DNA from: Paraburkholderia rhizosphaerae
Lineage (GTDB): Bacteria > Pseudomonadota > Gammaproteobacteria > Burkholderiales > Burkholderiaceae
Assembly (NCBI RefSeq): GCF_004366595.1
Contig: NZ_SORE01000002.1
Coordinates: forward strand, 124,001 to 188,000
DNA: 64,000 nucleotides
Direction: 5' to 3'
Shown: piece by piece, positions 26,710 to 35,793 of the stretch
Layout of the letters: each line of letters begins with the position of its first letter
Position numbering within the stretch: position 1 is the stretch's first letter
Notes under the pieces: generated by a model
The model's input: the letters and a program-made list of their open reading frames with translations, nothing else
Databases searched by the model: none
Told to the model about the DNA's origin: nothing
Position numbers and translations under genes: made by a program

Positions 26710-27105
26710 ATGTTCCACTGCTTGCGCACTAAAAAGTATGGGCGGGTTGTCTTGTATCTGATGTCTTCGCCGTATGCCTTACTTTATTTACGTCAACCAG
26801 CTGAAGCAGCGGACTGTGCTGCCATCAATGCTTTTGCAGAGCGACAAGGCGTCTATATTCTGGCAAGCGATTCGGAGAGACAGGTTATCGGGAAAGGACG
26901 GTCGCAGTTTTATTCCGCGCCGGATGAAAATTGTAAGATAACGGGTGTTTTTATTGTTCCGAAAGAGAGAGTCGATGCTTACTACGAATATGGAGGCTAT
27001 ATATCCGTTATCTACATAAATGTAAAATCAGATTCCAGCGTGAGTGAGTGGGTGAAGTCCGGTCGACTTAGAACTACAGATTTAGGCAGCGCGCCGCACC
27101 GGTGA
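26710..27105 (+). CDS. Putative periplasmic immunity protein 2 (paralogue)
   Basis: A 131-residue protein with an N-terminal hydrophobic segment (VVLYLMSSPYALLYL) ending near AEAADC, probably a signal peptide. The mature part CAAINAFAERQGVYILASDS, then KITGVFIVPKERVDAYYEYG, then VSEWVKSGRLRT, aligns over its full length with the C-terminal part of immunity protein 1. The conserved pattern is GVYI-A-DS, G-GR, F-APD--C, GVFI-P, EYGGY-S, NVK--SS-S-WV-S-RL. It is preceded by the decayed effector fragment, so it may be an orphan immunity gene kept after its effector was lost. Confidence 0.65.
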   Translation: MFHCLRTKKYGRVVLYLMSSPYALLYLRQPAEAADCAAINAFAERQGVYILASDSERQVIGKGRSQFYSAPDENCKITGVFIVPKERVDAYYEYGGYISVIYINVKSDSSVSEWVKSGRLRTTDLGSAPHR

Positions 27106-27324
27106 GATATTATCGTTTTTTGCCTGAAATCAATCGCTGATGGCAATGGTTTGGGGCGGTTTTCGCTACCGTCATGGCTATTGGTTTTTTTATTTTCCTA
27201 TTCCTGAGCGGATTTCAATGAAATTGTGACTGAGGCGACCTTGTATTGGTTGCTTATCGACCGAAATACGGAATTATCGGCTTCACTGCGGGTTGACAGG
27301 ATAGGTGCTGAGACGGAAATTGCA

Positions 27325-27861
27325 ATGAAAATCATGTATTCAATTTTGACGTTTTTCTTTGTCTGTGCATGCGTGGTTGTTCGCGCGGCCGACAATGGCC
27401 TGTCGCCGGAATTTTCGGATTATCGAGTCAATGTTTATCGTGGTCGATTGAAAGTTCCAGTCTACTATGTAAAAATTGGCAATAAATGGCGCGACGACAT
27501 GGGAAAAATGGTGTCTCCTCCGGTGATTAATTTTTCAGGTAAATACCACATCGGAATCCATAGTTGTGGGGCAGATTGCAGATATTACACTCTTTCAAAC
27601 TTGATGAGTGGCGCTGATTCGGGTGCGCTCGACCCCTTTTCCAACGCAGGCGAACAGCCGAATAAGACTTCTGATGGACGAATTTACATAACCAACCTCA
27701 TCAGTCGGCCTGATAGCAAAATGTTAATCGCGCAATACTATATTGATCGTGACGTGGATTCTGAAGGGAAGTGTCGGGAGCAGATTTTCACCCTGAACGA
27801 TGATGGGAAGAGAGTGATGCCGATAACCAAAACTATCGACTCGTGCCGGCAATTCCCATGA
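27325..27861 (+). CDS. Putative exported immunity-like protein with CGADC motif
   Basis: A 178-residue protein. The ATG at 27325 begins MKIMYSILTFFFVCACVVVR-ADN, a normal signal peptide; the longer frame from 27226 would bury it. The mature part has NFSGKYHIGIHSCGADCRYY followed by TLSNLMSG, the pattern of a family of small periplasmic proteins with a central cysteine pair that I recall near T6SS effectors and elsewhere. Two further cysteines (GKCREQ and SCRQFP) near the C-terminus could form a second disulphide. It is not related to the two preceding proteins. The cargo position suggests immunity to a cell-wall effector; this is inference. Confidence 0.6.
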   Translation: MKIMYSILTFFFVCACVVVRAADNGLSPEFSDYRVNVYRGRLKVPVYYVKIGNKWRDDMGKMVSPPVINFSGKYHIGIHSCGADCRYYTLSNLMSGADSGALDPFSNAGEQPNKTSDGRIYITNLISRPDSKMLIAQYYIDRDVDSEGKCREQIFTLNDDGKRVMPITKTIDSCRQFP

Positions 27862-27873
27862 ATCATCGATCAT

Positions 27874-27921
27874 GATGAATTTTTAAATTATGTGAATAAA
27901 TGTATTTATGTTGGGGCTTGA
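27874..27921 (+). pseudogene. Fragment of an immunity-protein-1-like gene
   Basis: Translates as DEFLNYVNKCIYVGA then stop. It aligns with NKFSDYINKCIHAEA of immunity protein 1 (nucleotides about 26110-26154), including the identical run AATAAATGTATT. The fragment is only about 48 bases long, so similarity is short, but the position within the same cargo supports a common origin. Confidence 0.5.
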
Positions 27922-28059
27922 AGAATGAATGAAGCTGTCAGCTATGTTGATGTGCTGGATAAAGGCCAATAGATTGAGCTCTTATATGCATGGTGCTGAC
28001 GTCGGTCCGCCTGTTGTCGGTTGCCGCCCGACTGTCGTGATCTACAAGCGTTGATCAGC

Positions 28060-29226
28060 ATGCCTTGGCCAGTTCCCGTGTTTACACCAGTCAGTCATCC
28101 TAAGTCAGTTTCGCTGCGGGTATGGTTGCCGGTGCTTCTTGCCATCGCATCGGGCGTGGCTGGCGCGGTTCTATTGCTATGGCCGCGTGACATGCCAACA
28201 CAGACGCTTCAGTTCTGGAGCGCGCTGATTGGGACACCGCTGGTCGCATGCGCGCTCTCTTGCGGCATACGGGTGAATCACTGGGAGGTGCAGCAAACTG
28301 TCGCTGAGGAATTGGAACTGGAGCAGCGGCGCCTTACGGGGCTGTGGCGTGGCTGGTGCCGCCGTCATCTGCGCATCGTTCAGGTCGCGGCACTCCTTCC
28401 GGTAACAGTCCGGATTGATTCGCTATCCGATGCAAAGGTTGAACTCCCGATGAATATGAATCGAACCGTCGGCTTTCCATGGAATAGGGGACGCTCGGCC
28501 GCATTCCGACGTGCGAGACTGCTGCGCCTGATCGCCGTGCGTTTCGCGGATGCGCTTAAGTCCCGTCGTCAGGTCGTCGTCACGCTAATGCTGGATGACG
28601 CGTCACTCAAAGATGCGCAAGTGTGGGCGGCGCAAGCACACCACATTTTCGGCGGTCTGGTCGCAGGGGCCGCTTTCAAGGTCGAAACGCGGCCCGCAGC
28701 GGATGGCGCACGGTGGCTCACGCAGCAGGTTGACGCTATTGACGTCGGGCCTAGGCTTGTCATTGCCGCCCAACTCTGGCCGGATGATGAAACCAAGCGG
28801 GCTTTCAGCGAAGGCGCTGCTGCGTTCCTGATCGATTCGGCGGCCAGCAAAACAGGATCGATCTTTCGACCGATGACCGCTTCAAGCGATACCCTGGAAA
28901 CCGCTCTTGAACAGCTTATGCAGATGCAAGTAGCCCCTGATTGTCCGGCGCATTTGTGGTCCACGGCGTGCGATGACGAATCGGTCGCGATTCGCTCGGC
29001 GCTCACGTCCAATTCCGAGTCTGCCGTGATGGAGCGTCGGTTCGACAACATCGTTGGCAAGCCAGGACCGGCCAGCGGGTGGATTTTATTCGCGACAGCA
29101 ATGGAAGCGACGCACGATTCTGAGCCACGGTTGGTTGCCTGGCGAGAGCCGGGATCTAAAGCCGTGGATCTGTGCATGGTCGCGCCTGTGCCATCGCCTT
29201 CACCTCACAGGGAAACAGCCGTTTGA
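28060..29226 (+). CDS. T6SS-associated inner-membrane protein of unknown function
   Basis: A 388-residue protein upstream of tssM. Two hydrophobic helices near the N-terminus (WLPVLLAIASGVAGAVLLLW and FWSALIGTPLVACALSCGI) are followed by a long soluble domain with LLRLIAVRFADALKSRRQVV and VTLMLDDASL. I recall similar unnamed proteins before tssM in Burkholderia and Ralstonia T6SS loci, but know no role. ATG 28060 is preferred since the ORF-limit start adds residues from the AT-rich cargo side. The stop overlaps a TTG start of tssM, so the two are coupled. It has no ImpA-type N-terminal domain, so it is not TssA. Confidence 0.7.
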   Translation: MPWPVPVFTPVSHPKSVSLRVWLPVLLAIASGVAGAVLLLWPRDMPTQTLQFWSALIGTPLVACALSCGIRVNHWEVQQTVAEELELEQRRLTGLWRGWCRRHLRIVQVAALLPVTVRIDSLSDAKVELPMNMNRTVGFPWNRGRSAAFRRARLLRLIAVRFADALKSRRQVVVTLMLDDASLKDAQVWAAQAHHIFGGLVAGAAFKVETRPAADGARWLTQQVDAIDVGPRLVIAAQLWPDDETKRAFSEGAAAFLIDSAASKTGSIFRPMTASSDTLETALEQLMQMQVAPDCPAHLWSTACDDESVAIRSALTSNSESAVMERRFDNIVGKPGPASGWILFATAMEATHDSEPRLVAWREPGSKAVDLCMVAPVPSPSPHRETAV

Positions 29227-32200
29227 AGAACGACAAAAAATATATGTGGGGCCGCTCGCTGCTTGCCGCGTCGATTCTTGCCGTGCTAGCCGGTGTGATT
29301 CTGTACACGGTGGATCTGAAGGCACTTGCGGCTTGGTCTGTCAGATACCCGGTCATTCTGCCCGGCGCGGCGTTGCTTTCGTTGGCGGCCCTGGCGCTTG
29401 TGCTGCCAAGGCGCAGGCAGATACGTCTTGCCCTGCAGCAGGATTCGAAGGAGCGGGGCGCCGAACCGCCCGAAATGCCGGATTCGGCCTCAGTAGCGGC
29501 CAAAGATAGGATGGAGACGGCTATCGCACGCGCGCAAGATCTCAGATTTCACTTGAAGCAACGACGCTGGTTTCGCTGGTCGTATGCCCAGCAGTGGCTG
29601 CTCGTTGCAGGCGACAACACAGCCATCATACGGCTAGTGCCGGAGTTGCACGCACGCGGCTGGCTAGTCACCGAGGACGTCGTGTTGCTGTTGGGTGGGA
29701 CGACGCCGGACTGCCGACTGGACGAACCATGGCTACGCCAGGTCCGCCGTCTGAGGTGGTGCCGCCCGCTCGATGCAATCGTGCTGCTGGTCGATGACAC
29801 GACCTCGCTGACCGGAAGCGGACGCAGCAGAAGCCCGTGGGACTTCCACCTCGCGCGCATCACTAACCTCCTGCGCTGGTCCGCTCCAATCTACGTGCTC
29901 GACGTCGCCGGTACCGATCCCGTTCACCGTGAAAACACCGCCGTCACCGGCTGCGAGTTCCCCCGTTCAACGGACGCCTCCGCCATCGAAGCCGCCCTGC
30001 TCGACTTGCGCGACAGGCTGGCCGACAGGAGCGTCCATCAACTCATCAACAACCGCGATGACCGTTACGTCTCGGAGCTATCGGCCCGACTCGACACCCG
30101 CGGCCAGCAGCTTGCCAGCTGGATCGCCAGCCTTTCCAGCTGGCAGCGTCGCCCACTGCCTGTGGCCGGCGCTTTCTTCGCACCGTGGCCCGTCGTCGGA
30201 ACATCAAAGGCGGATTCGGACACTGTCCACCTGCCGTTGTGGCGCTATCTTGCCGATGCGGTGAAACGCACCCCGGGCCGCCGCACGTTTTCGCATCCGG
30301 TCACGGTGATATCACTTATCGCGCTGACGTTCATCGGCATCTGGAGCGCCGGCATGATCGTCTCCGGCATCACCAACGCACACGAATTGACGCTAACGAA
30401 CGACGCGCTACATACCCTCGACCGCGCAGGCGACACACCCACGCGCCTTCGAGCACTACTCGCGCTCCAGCAGCGCATCGGCCTGCACGAAGCACGCGTC
30501 GACGTACACACGCCGCTCCTCGCACGGTTCGGCCTCAATCATGATCGCGCAGTGCTCAATGCACTATGGACACCCTATGCACGCGCGGCCCGTCCGCTGC
30601 TCGTCGCGCCTGTGCAACGCGACATCGAAGGCCAACTGGCGGATCTCAGCCAGATATCAATCGCGAGCCTCGACACCCAGGTCAACCGCATCGCACAGAA
30701 CGGCCATCAGGCACTCAAGACCTACCTGATGCTAGCCGACCCACGCCGCGCCGACGCGGACTTCATGACGCCGCAACTCGAGCATCACTGGAACCTCGAC
30801 ACCGGCCTGCGCGCAGGCGAAAAAGCAAACCTGTCCACTCAACTACTGAGCTTCTGGGCACAGCACTTCCCGTCGCATCCCGACTGGCGCATCCAGCCGC
30901 GCGAAGATCTCGTCGGCAACGCGCGCCAGACACTGCTGGCCATCATCGGCGTGAAGAACTCCGAGGACACGATCTACCAGAACATCATCGATTCAGTGGG
31001 CCACAAGTACCCCGACCAGACGCTTGCCTCCCTCACCATGGGAACCGATCCGCGCGGCCTGTTCTCGACGGCGACAACGGTGCCGGGCGCTTTCAGCCGC
31101 GAGGCCTGGGAAGGCTCGATCGAGGCCGCTATCGACGAAGCCGCAAACCACAACGGTGTAACGCGCGACTGGGTGCTCGATAGTCCCGCCGGCGCGCAGC
31201 CGGATAAGCCGGCAGCCGGCCCAGCCCCCGATGCGCTGCGCGCAACCCTGCGCGCCCATTACTTCTCCGACTACGCCGAACATTGGCAGGCTTTCATGAA
31301 CAGCGTGCGCTGCGAGGCTACCCCGACGCTGCCTGCGGCCGTTAGCCGGCTCAAGCTGATTGCCGACGCACGGCAGTCGCCGCTCATCGCGCTGATGAAG
31401 TCGCTGGCGTGGCAAGGTAGTGCGGGTGTGCAACGGGCGTCGCTCTCCGACGCGCTGGTGACTCGCGCGCAGAATCTCTTCGCCAAAAAGGACGATGTCC
31501 CACAAGCCGCACAAGTCGATCCAGCCGGCCCGTTGGGTGCCTCTTTCGGCCCGGTACTGCGACTCGTCGCGCAAGGCAGCGGCAAAGCGGCGCCAGCAGG
31601 CGGCGACCTGAGTCTCGACCGGTTCACGGAACGGGTGATGGCGCTGCGCCTGAAGCTGCAACAGATCAGCGACAGCGCCGACCCGAACGCAGAGGCACGT
31701 CAGGTTGCGCAGTCGCTCTTTCGTGGCAAGGGCTCTGAACTGTCCGATACGCTCGCCTATGCGCATCTCGTTGCCGCAAGTCTGGGTGAGCAGTGGGCGC
31801 CGATGGGTGACGCACTGTTCGTGCAGTCCATCGAGCAGGCAACGCAGACCGTGCTCATGCCTGCCGAGGCAAGCCTGAACGATGCATGGCGGACCTCCAT
31901 TTTCGCTGCATGGAACCGCTCGTTCGCGGGACGCTATCCGTTCGCCAGCACGGCGAATGACGCATCGCTACCGGAGCTTGCGCGCTTCGTGCGCGTTCAG
32001 GGAGGGCTGATCGACGTGTTCCTCTCCACCGAGCTAGCCGGCGTGCTGGAGCGGCAGGGTGATCAGTGGGTGCCGGCATCCGGCGCCGGGACACGCGCGG
32101 GCGGTAGCGCGCGCGCCTTCGATCCGGCCTTCCTGAAAGCGATCAACACGCTGCAGCAGATTTCCGCCCACCTGCTTCCACAGGGTGAGCCGCAGTATAC

Positions 32201-32810
32201 GTTCGCGCTAAAACCGGTTCCTTCTGCCGATGTGACCGACACGCTACTGACACTCGACGGCCAGACGCTGCATTACTACAACCAGCAGGAAACCTGGCAC
32301 ACGATGACATGGCCGTCGAGCACCCCGCAGGTTTCCGGCACGCGACTCGACTGGCAGACCGATACCGCCGGCACGAATCAAAACTTCGAATTCACTGGGC
32401 GCTGGGCACTGGTGCGCATGCTCGAACATGCGAAGGTCGAGCCGGTGGACAGCGCGACGTATCAACTGACCTGGCAGGCTAGCGCTGCCGGTCCGGATCC
32501 AGCGACGGTCGCGCCAAAGGCGGACCGCGTAGAAGACACCGCCGCGCTGACGGTACAAGGCCCGCTCGTGCCCGCGCCTTCGACGATTACGCATCCACTG
32601 CGCTATCTGATCCGCACGGACGTCGGCAAGGGACCACTCGAGTTGCTCGCGTTAAGAGGCTTTGCGCTGCCGTCGCGCATCTTCGTCGATCGCACCAGGC
32701 CGGTTGCAAAGCAGCCGTCGTCAAACGGGCCGCCACCGTTGCCAAAGACAGCGCGAGAGGCGGCGAGGCGCGCGGCGGTGCCGATTCCGCCAGGCCGTGT
32801 GCCGTCATGA
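29223..32810 (+). CDS. tssM: Type VI secretion membrane complex subunit TssM (IcmF/VasK), without Walker A motif
   Basis: A protein of about 1195 residues, normal TssM length. Two membrane spans lie at the N-terminus (SLLAASILAVLAGVILYTV and VILPGAALLSLAALALVLP) and a third near residue 370 (VTVISLIALTFIGIWSAGMI). In the cytoplasmic loop the GPPGAGKT-type P-loop expected after QQWLLV is replaced by AGDNTAIIRLVPELHARG, while the Walker-B-like strand DAIVLLVDDTTSL remains. The periplasmic part ends with the VasK C-terminal signature YLIRTDVGKGPLELLALRGF then ALPSRIFVDR. TTG 29223 has AGGGA nine bases upstream; ATG 29244 is the alternative. Confidence 0.9.
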   Translation: MKNDKKYMWGRSLLAASILAVLAGVILYTVDLKALAAWSVRYPVILPGAALLSLAALALVLPRRRQIRLALQQDSKERGAEPPEMPDSASVAAKDRMETAIARAQDLRFHLKQRRWFRWSYAQQWLLVAGDNTAIIRLVPELHARGWLVTEDVVLLLGGTTPDCRLDEPWLRQVRRLRWCRPLDAIVLLVDDTTSLTGSGRSRSPWDFHLARITNLLRWSAPIYVLDVAGTDPVHRENTAVTGCEFPRSTDASAIEAALLDLRDRLADRSVHQLINNRDDRYVSELSARLDTRGQQLASWIASLSSWQRRPLPVAGAFFAPWPVVGTSKADSDTVHLPLWRYLADAVKRTPGRRTFSHPVTVISLIALTFIGIWSAGMIVSGITNAHELTLTNDALHTLDRAGDTPTRLRALLALQQRIGLHEARVDVHTPLLARFGLNHDRAVLNALWTPYARAARPLLVAPVQRDIEGQLADLSQISIASLDTQVNRIAQNGHQALKTYLMLADPRRADADFMTPQLEHHWNLDTGLRAGEKANLSTQLLSFWAQHFPSHPDWRIQPREDLVGNARQTLLAIIGVKNSEDTIYQNIIDSVGHKYPDQTLASLTMGTDPRGLFSTATTVPGAFSREAWEGSIEAAIDEAANHNGVTRDWVLDSPAGAQPDKPAAGPAPDALRATLRAHYFSDYAEHWQAFMNSVRCEATPTLPAAVSRLKLIADARQSPLIALMKSLAWQGSAGVQRASLSDALVTRAQNLFAKKDDVPQAAQVDPAGPLGASFGPVLRLVAQGSGKAAPAGGDLSLDRFTERVMALRLKLQQISDSADPNAEARQVAQSLFRGKGSELSDTLAYAHLVAASLGEQWAPMGDALFVQSIEQATQTVLMPAEASLNDAWRTSIFAAWNRSFAGRYPFASTANDASLPELARFVRVQGGLIDVFLSTELAGVLERQGDQWVPASGAGTRAGGSARAFDPAFLKAINTLQQISAHLLPQGEPQYTFALKPVPSADVTDTLLTLDGQTLHYYNQQETWHTMTWPSSTPQVSGTRLDWQTDTAGTNQNFEFTGRWALVRMLEHAKVEPVDSATYQLTWQASAAGPDPATVAPKADRVEDTAALTVQGPLVPAPSTITHPLRYLIRTDVGKGPLELLALRGFALPSRIFVDRTRPVAKQPSSNGPPPLPKTAREAARRAAVPIPPGRVPS

Positions 32811-32883
32811 CCTTGGACCATCCAGGCAGTCAGCAATGGCCCGCAACGCGTATTGCCGCACCCGCCCGAACCGATAACCGGAC

Positions 32884-34704
32884 ATGACAGATCCCACCAA
32901 AGATAACGAGATCCTCCGCTATTACGAGGCGGAAATGCGCTACCTGCATGAGGCAGGAAAGGAGTTCGCGCGTGCGTTTCCGGACCGCGCACGCGAGCTC
33001 GATCTTGATCGGGTCGGCGAGCGCGATCCGCACGTCGAGCGGTTGTTCGAAGGCTTCGCATTCCTGATGGGACGTCTGCGTCACAAGCTCGACGACGAGC
33101 TGCCTGAACTCACCGAAGGCCTTGTTAGCATGCTGTGGCCACACTACCTGCGCATGATTCCGTCGCTGGCCATTCTTGAACTCGTTCCGGAAGCCGGCGC
33201 ACTGCAAAAGCATGAAACACTCGACGCGGGACTCGAGGCCACGTCCGACCCTGTTGCGACCCGCGCTAACGGCGGGGCCGAAGGCGACGCTTCAATCGAG
33301 TGTGTGTACCGCTCCACGCAGGCGGTCGATCTATATCCGCTTTCGCTGACTGAAGCGGGGGTCTATGCACGCGAGGATGGCCGCTCGGTCATCCGTTTTC
33401 GGCTGGCGATCCAGACCCAGGCACAGCGCGAGCGTCTGCAGGTGCCGCGCCTGCGCCTGTATCTGAACGCGGACCGGCCCGTCGCACTCACGCTCCATGC
33501 GGCACTCGCCGCCCCGCCGGTTGCAGTTCAGATACGCGCGCCAGGCTGGCCCGAGGATCGTCCCGGCGCGCCGCTGGCGATGCCGGACCTGCGTCTCGCG
33601 CCCGCCGGCTTCGCTCCGGATGAGCGCCTGTGGCCGAAGGCCGATAACGCGTTCGGCGGATACCAGCTGCTGCTCGAGTACTTCACCTTCCCCGAGAAGT
33701 TCATGTTTATCGACCTGCTCGGACTCGACCTGCGGGCAATCCCGGCGTCGGCAGCGTGGGTCGATGTCGAGGTCGTGCTCGCCCGACCGTACCCTGACGA
33801 CATGCGCTTCAATGCGGACAATGTGCGGCTGTACTGCACCCCCGTCATCAACCTGTTCGCAGTCAAGGCAGATCCGGTATCGGTGACGCAGCACGAGACC
33901 GAATATCGCGTAACCGCAAAAGGACAGAGCGGCACGCCTGTAGACGTCTATTCGGTCGATACGGTCAGTGGCTTCGATCGCGGACGGCGCTTCGAATATG
34001 TGCCGTTCGCCGCCTTCCGCCATCGCGGCGGGATGCTGCGTCACGAGCTGCCGGAACGGTACTACCACACCCGCATGCGGCGGGCGCCGTCCGGGCGCTT
34101 CGATACATGGATCGTGCTCGGTGGTCATGCGTGGGAGCACGCGAATCTGCTGCCCGCCGAAACGCTGTCGCTATCGGTAACCGGCACCAACGGCATGCTG
34201 CCGCGCAAGGCGCTGCGCGAAGCGGGCATCACACGCATGCGCGGAGGCTTCAACAACATCGGCGCCGTGCGCAACCTCACAGCGCCGACTTTGCCGGTCT
34301 ATCCGCCGACCGGCGATCGTTTCCAGTGGCGTGTACTGTCGCATCTCGCGCCGAACTATCTGTCGCTGCTCGATGCGGAGATCCTGCGTGGGTCGCTAGC
34401 GCTTTACGACTGGACCGAAGGGGAGCTGAACCGCAGACGTATCGAGGCGATCATCGATGTGCGGCACCGGCCGCTGCACAAGCTCGTCAAGGGCGGCCTG
34501 ATGCGTGGGGTGGAGATCACGGTGATGCTTGATAGCGGGCGTTTCGCGGGCGACGGGGATCTCGAACTGTTCGGCGGCATGCTCAACCGGTTTCTCGGCC
34601 TTTATGCAACACTGAATCTCTACACGAAGCTCGTGATCGTGACGCAGCCCGCAGCGCGGCGTATCGAATGGCCGGAGACCAAAGGTGAGGGGGCGCCGTT
34701 TTGA
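32884..34704 (+). CDS. tssF: Type VI secretion baseplate subunit TssF
   Basis: A 606-residue baseplate wedge protein (VasA/ImpG). It opens with ILRYYEAEMRYLHEAGKEFA and shows DPHVERLFEGFAFLMGRLRH with KLDDELPELTEGLVSMLWPH. Late blocks are NGMLPRKALREAG, WRVLSHLAPNYLSLLDAEIL and FGGMLNRFLGLYATLNLYTK. The gene is complete. It overlaps tssG by four bases and lies 73 bases downstream of tssM. Confidence 0.94.
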   Translation: MTDPTKDNEILRYYEAEMRYLHEAGKEFARAFPDRARELDLDRVGERDPHVERLFEGFAFLMGRLRHKLDDELPELTEGLVSMLWPHYLRMIPSLAILELVPEAGALQKHETLDAGLEATSDPVATRANGGAEGDASIECVYRSTQAVDLYPLSLTEAGVYAREDGRSVIRFRLAIQTQAQRERLQVPRLRLYLNADRPVALTLHAALAAPPVAVQIRAPGWPEDRPGAPLAMPDLRLAPAGFAPDERLWPKADNAFGGYQLLLEYFTFPEKFMFIDLLGLDLRAIPASAAWVDVEVVLARPYPDDMRFNADNVRLYCTPVINLFAVKADPVSVTQHETEYRVTAKGQSGTPVDVYSVDTVSGFDRGRRFEYVPFAAFRHRGGMLRHELPERYYHTRMRRAPSGRFDTWIVLGGHAWEHANLLPAETLSLSVTGTNGMLPRKALREAGITRMRGGFNNIGAVRNLTAPTLPVYPPTGDRFQWRVLSHLAPNYLSLLDAEILRGSLALYDWTEGELNRRRIEAIIDVRHRPLHKLVKGGLMRGVEITVMLDSGRFAGDGDLELFGGMLNRFLGLYATLNLYTKLVIVTQPAARRIEWPETKGEGAPF

Positions 34705-35762
34705 ACGAGCCCGCAACGCCCGTGACCGCCGCCGCGCCACCGCTGTTACCTGCGCTGCTCGATGCGGCAACGCGGATGAACTTCCTCCGCTTCTGCGAGC
34801 TTATTGAGCTGGCCGCGCCCGACGCGGCCCCTCTCGGTACAACGGATTCTCCGGCAGCCGAGCCGGTACGGTTCCGCTCTCGTGCACAACTGGGCTTTCC
34901 GGGACGTGAGATCGACGCGGTCCGCTACGACGCGGACAACGCGACGGCGCCGCCATCGATCATCACGACGTTCCTGGGCCTATATGGCGTCGATGCGCGC
35001 ATGCCCGCGTATTTCGTTGACGAGGTGGCACGGAACCGCGACGGGGCAGAGCCGTTGTCCGCGTTTCTCGACCTGTTTCATCACCGTGTGATCACGCAGT
35101 ACTATCGCGTCGCTCGCAAGTACCGTTACCCGGTCGGCTTCAGGCACGACGGCACGGACCCGGTGTCGCGCTATCTGCTCAGTCTTGCGGGACTCGGCTT
35201 CCGTGCGCCGAAGCGAACAGCCATCGACGCGTCCGGATTGTCGACCGCCGTCGACAAGCGCCGTCTGCTGTCGATGCTCGGGCTTGCGATGCAGAAGACC
35301 CGCACGGCGGAGGGACTGGCCGGCGTGCTACGGCATGCCGTGCCGGATGCGCGGATCGCAGTCGAGGAATTTCAGCCGGTATGGCGGGAAGTCGACGCAG
35401 TCGAGCCTGCGGCACTCGGCGAACAGTGCTTGCTAGGTCGAGGCTTTTACGATAGGGCGAACACAGTACGCGTGGTCATCACGCCCGCAACACGTGAAGC
35501 AGTACTGGCGCTGGTTCCTGGACAGTCGGCGCATTGCGAGATTCTGGCGCTGCTGCGGTTCTATCTGGGCTATGCAAGCGACGCGCGTATCGAGATGCAC
35601 GTGCGAGCCGACTTGATGCCCGCCCCCGTGCTGCTGCCGCAACCGGTGCGGCTGGGGTTGACTGCCCAATTGTCGGCAGTGGGACCGCCGTTCGATGCCG
35701 CGCCGCGTGTGACGCGCGTGCAACTCGATTGCTGGAACGGTCCGGTGGCGGTACACGCATGA
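34701..35762 (+). CDS. tssG: Type VI secretion baseplate subunit TssG
   Basis: A 353-residue VasB/ImpH protein that pairs with TssF. It shows FLRFCELIELAAP, RFRSRAQLGFPGREIDAVRY, ITTFLGLYGVDARMPAYFVD, FLDLFHHRVITQYYRVARKY, and the C-terminal LGRGFYDRANTVRVVITPAT with LALLRFYLGYASDARIEMHV. The likely start is the TTG that overlaps the tssF stop (TTGA). It is followed 31 bases later by tssJ. Confidence 0.93.
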   Translation: MNEPATPVTAAAPPLLPALLDAATRMNFLRFCELIELAAPDAAPLGTTDSPAAEPVRFRSRAQLGFPGREIDAVRYDADNATAPPSIITTFLGLYGVDARMPAYFVDEVARNRDGAEPLSAFLDLFHHRVITQYYRVARKYRYPVGFRHDGTDPVSRYLLSLAGLGFRAPKRTAIDASGLSTAVDKRRLLSMLGLAMQKTRTAEGLAGVLRHAVPDARIAVEEFQPVWREVDAVEPAALGEQCLLGRGFYDRANTVRVVITPATREAVLALVPGQSAHCEILALLRFYLGYASDARIEMHVRADLMPAPVLLPQPVRLGLTAQLSAVGPPFDAAPRVTRVQLDCWNGPVAVHA

Positions 35763-35793
35763 AAAACGTCAAAACGAACAGGGGCACCTCGCG

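Larger units (their letters stand above)
25265..28010. other. AT-rich effector-tip/immunity cargo segment
   Basis: Base composition drops abruptly near 25265, inside the effector gene, and returns to the genomic norm near 28000, just before the conserved T6SS membrane-protein gene. The segment contains the effector tip, two paralogous exported proteins, a third exported protein and two decayed gene fragments. No transposase, integrase or flanking direct repeat was recognised. Exchange by homologous recombination through the conserved 5' part of the effector is a reasonable explanation. Confidence 0.7.

Noticed and set aside
22900..28020. Insertion sequence or integron explaining the AT-rich cargo
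   Set aside because: No transposase or integrase gene, terminal inverted repeat or attC-like site was recognised in or around the segment.
27987..28055. Short frame MHGADVGPPVVGCRPTVVIYKR that might be a PAAR or DUF4150 tail remnant
   Set aside because: Too short, and the resemblance to PAAR proteins is not specific enough to call.
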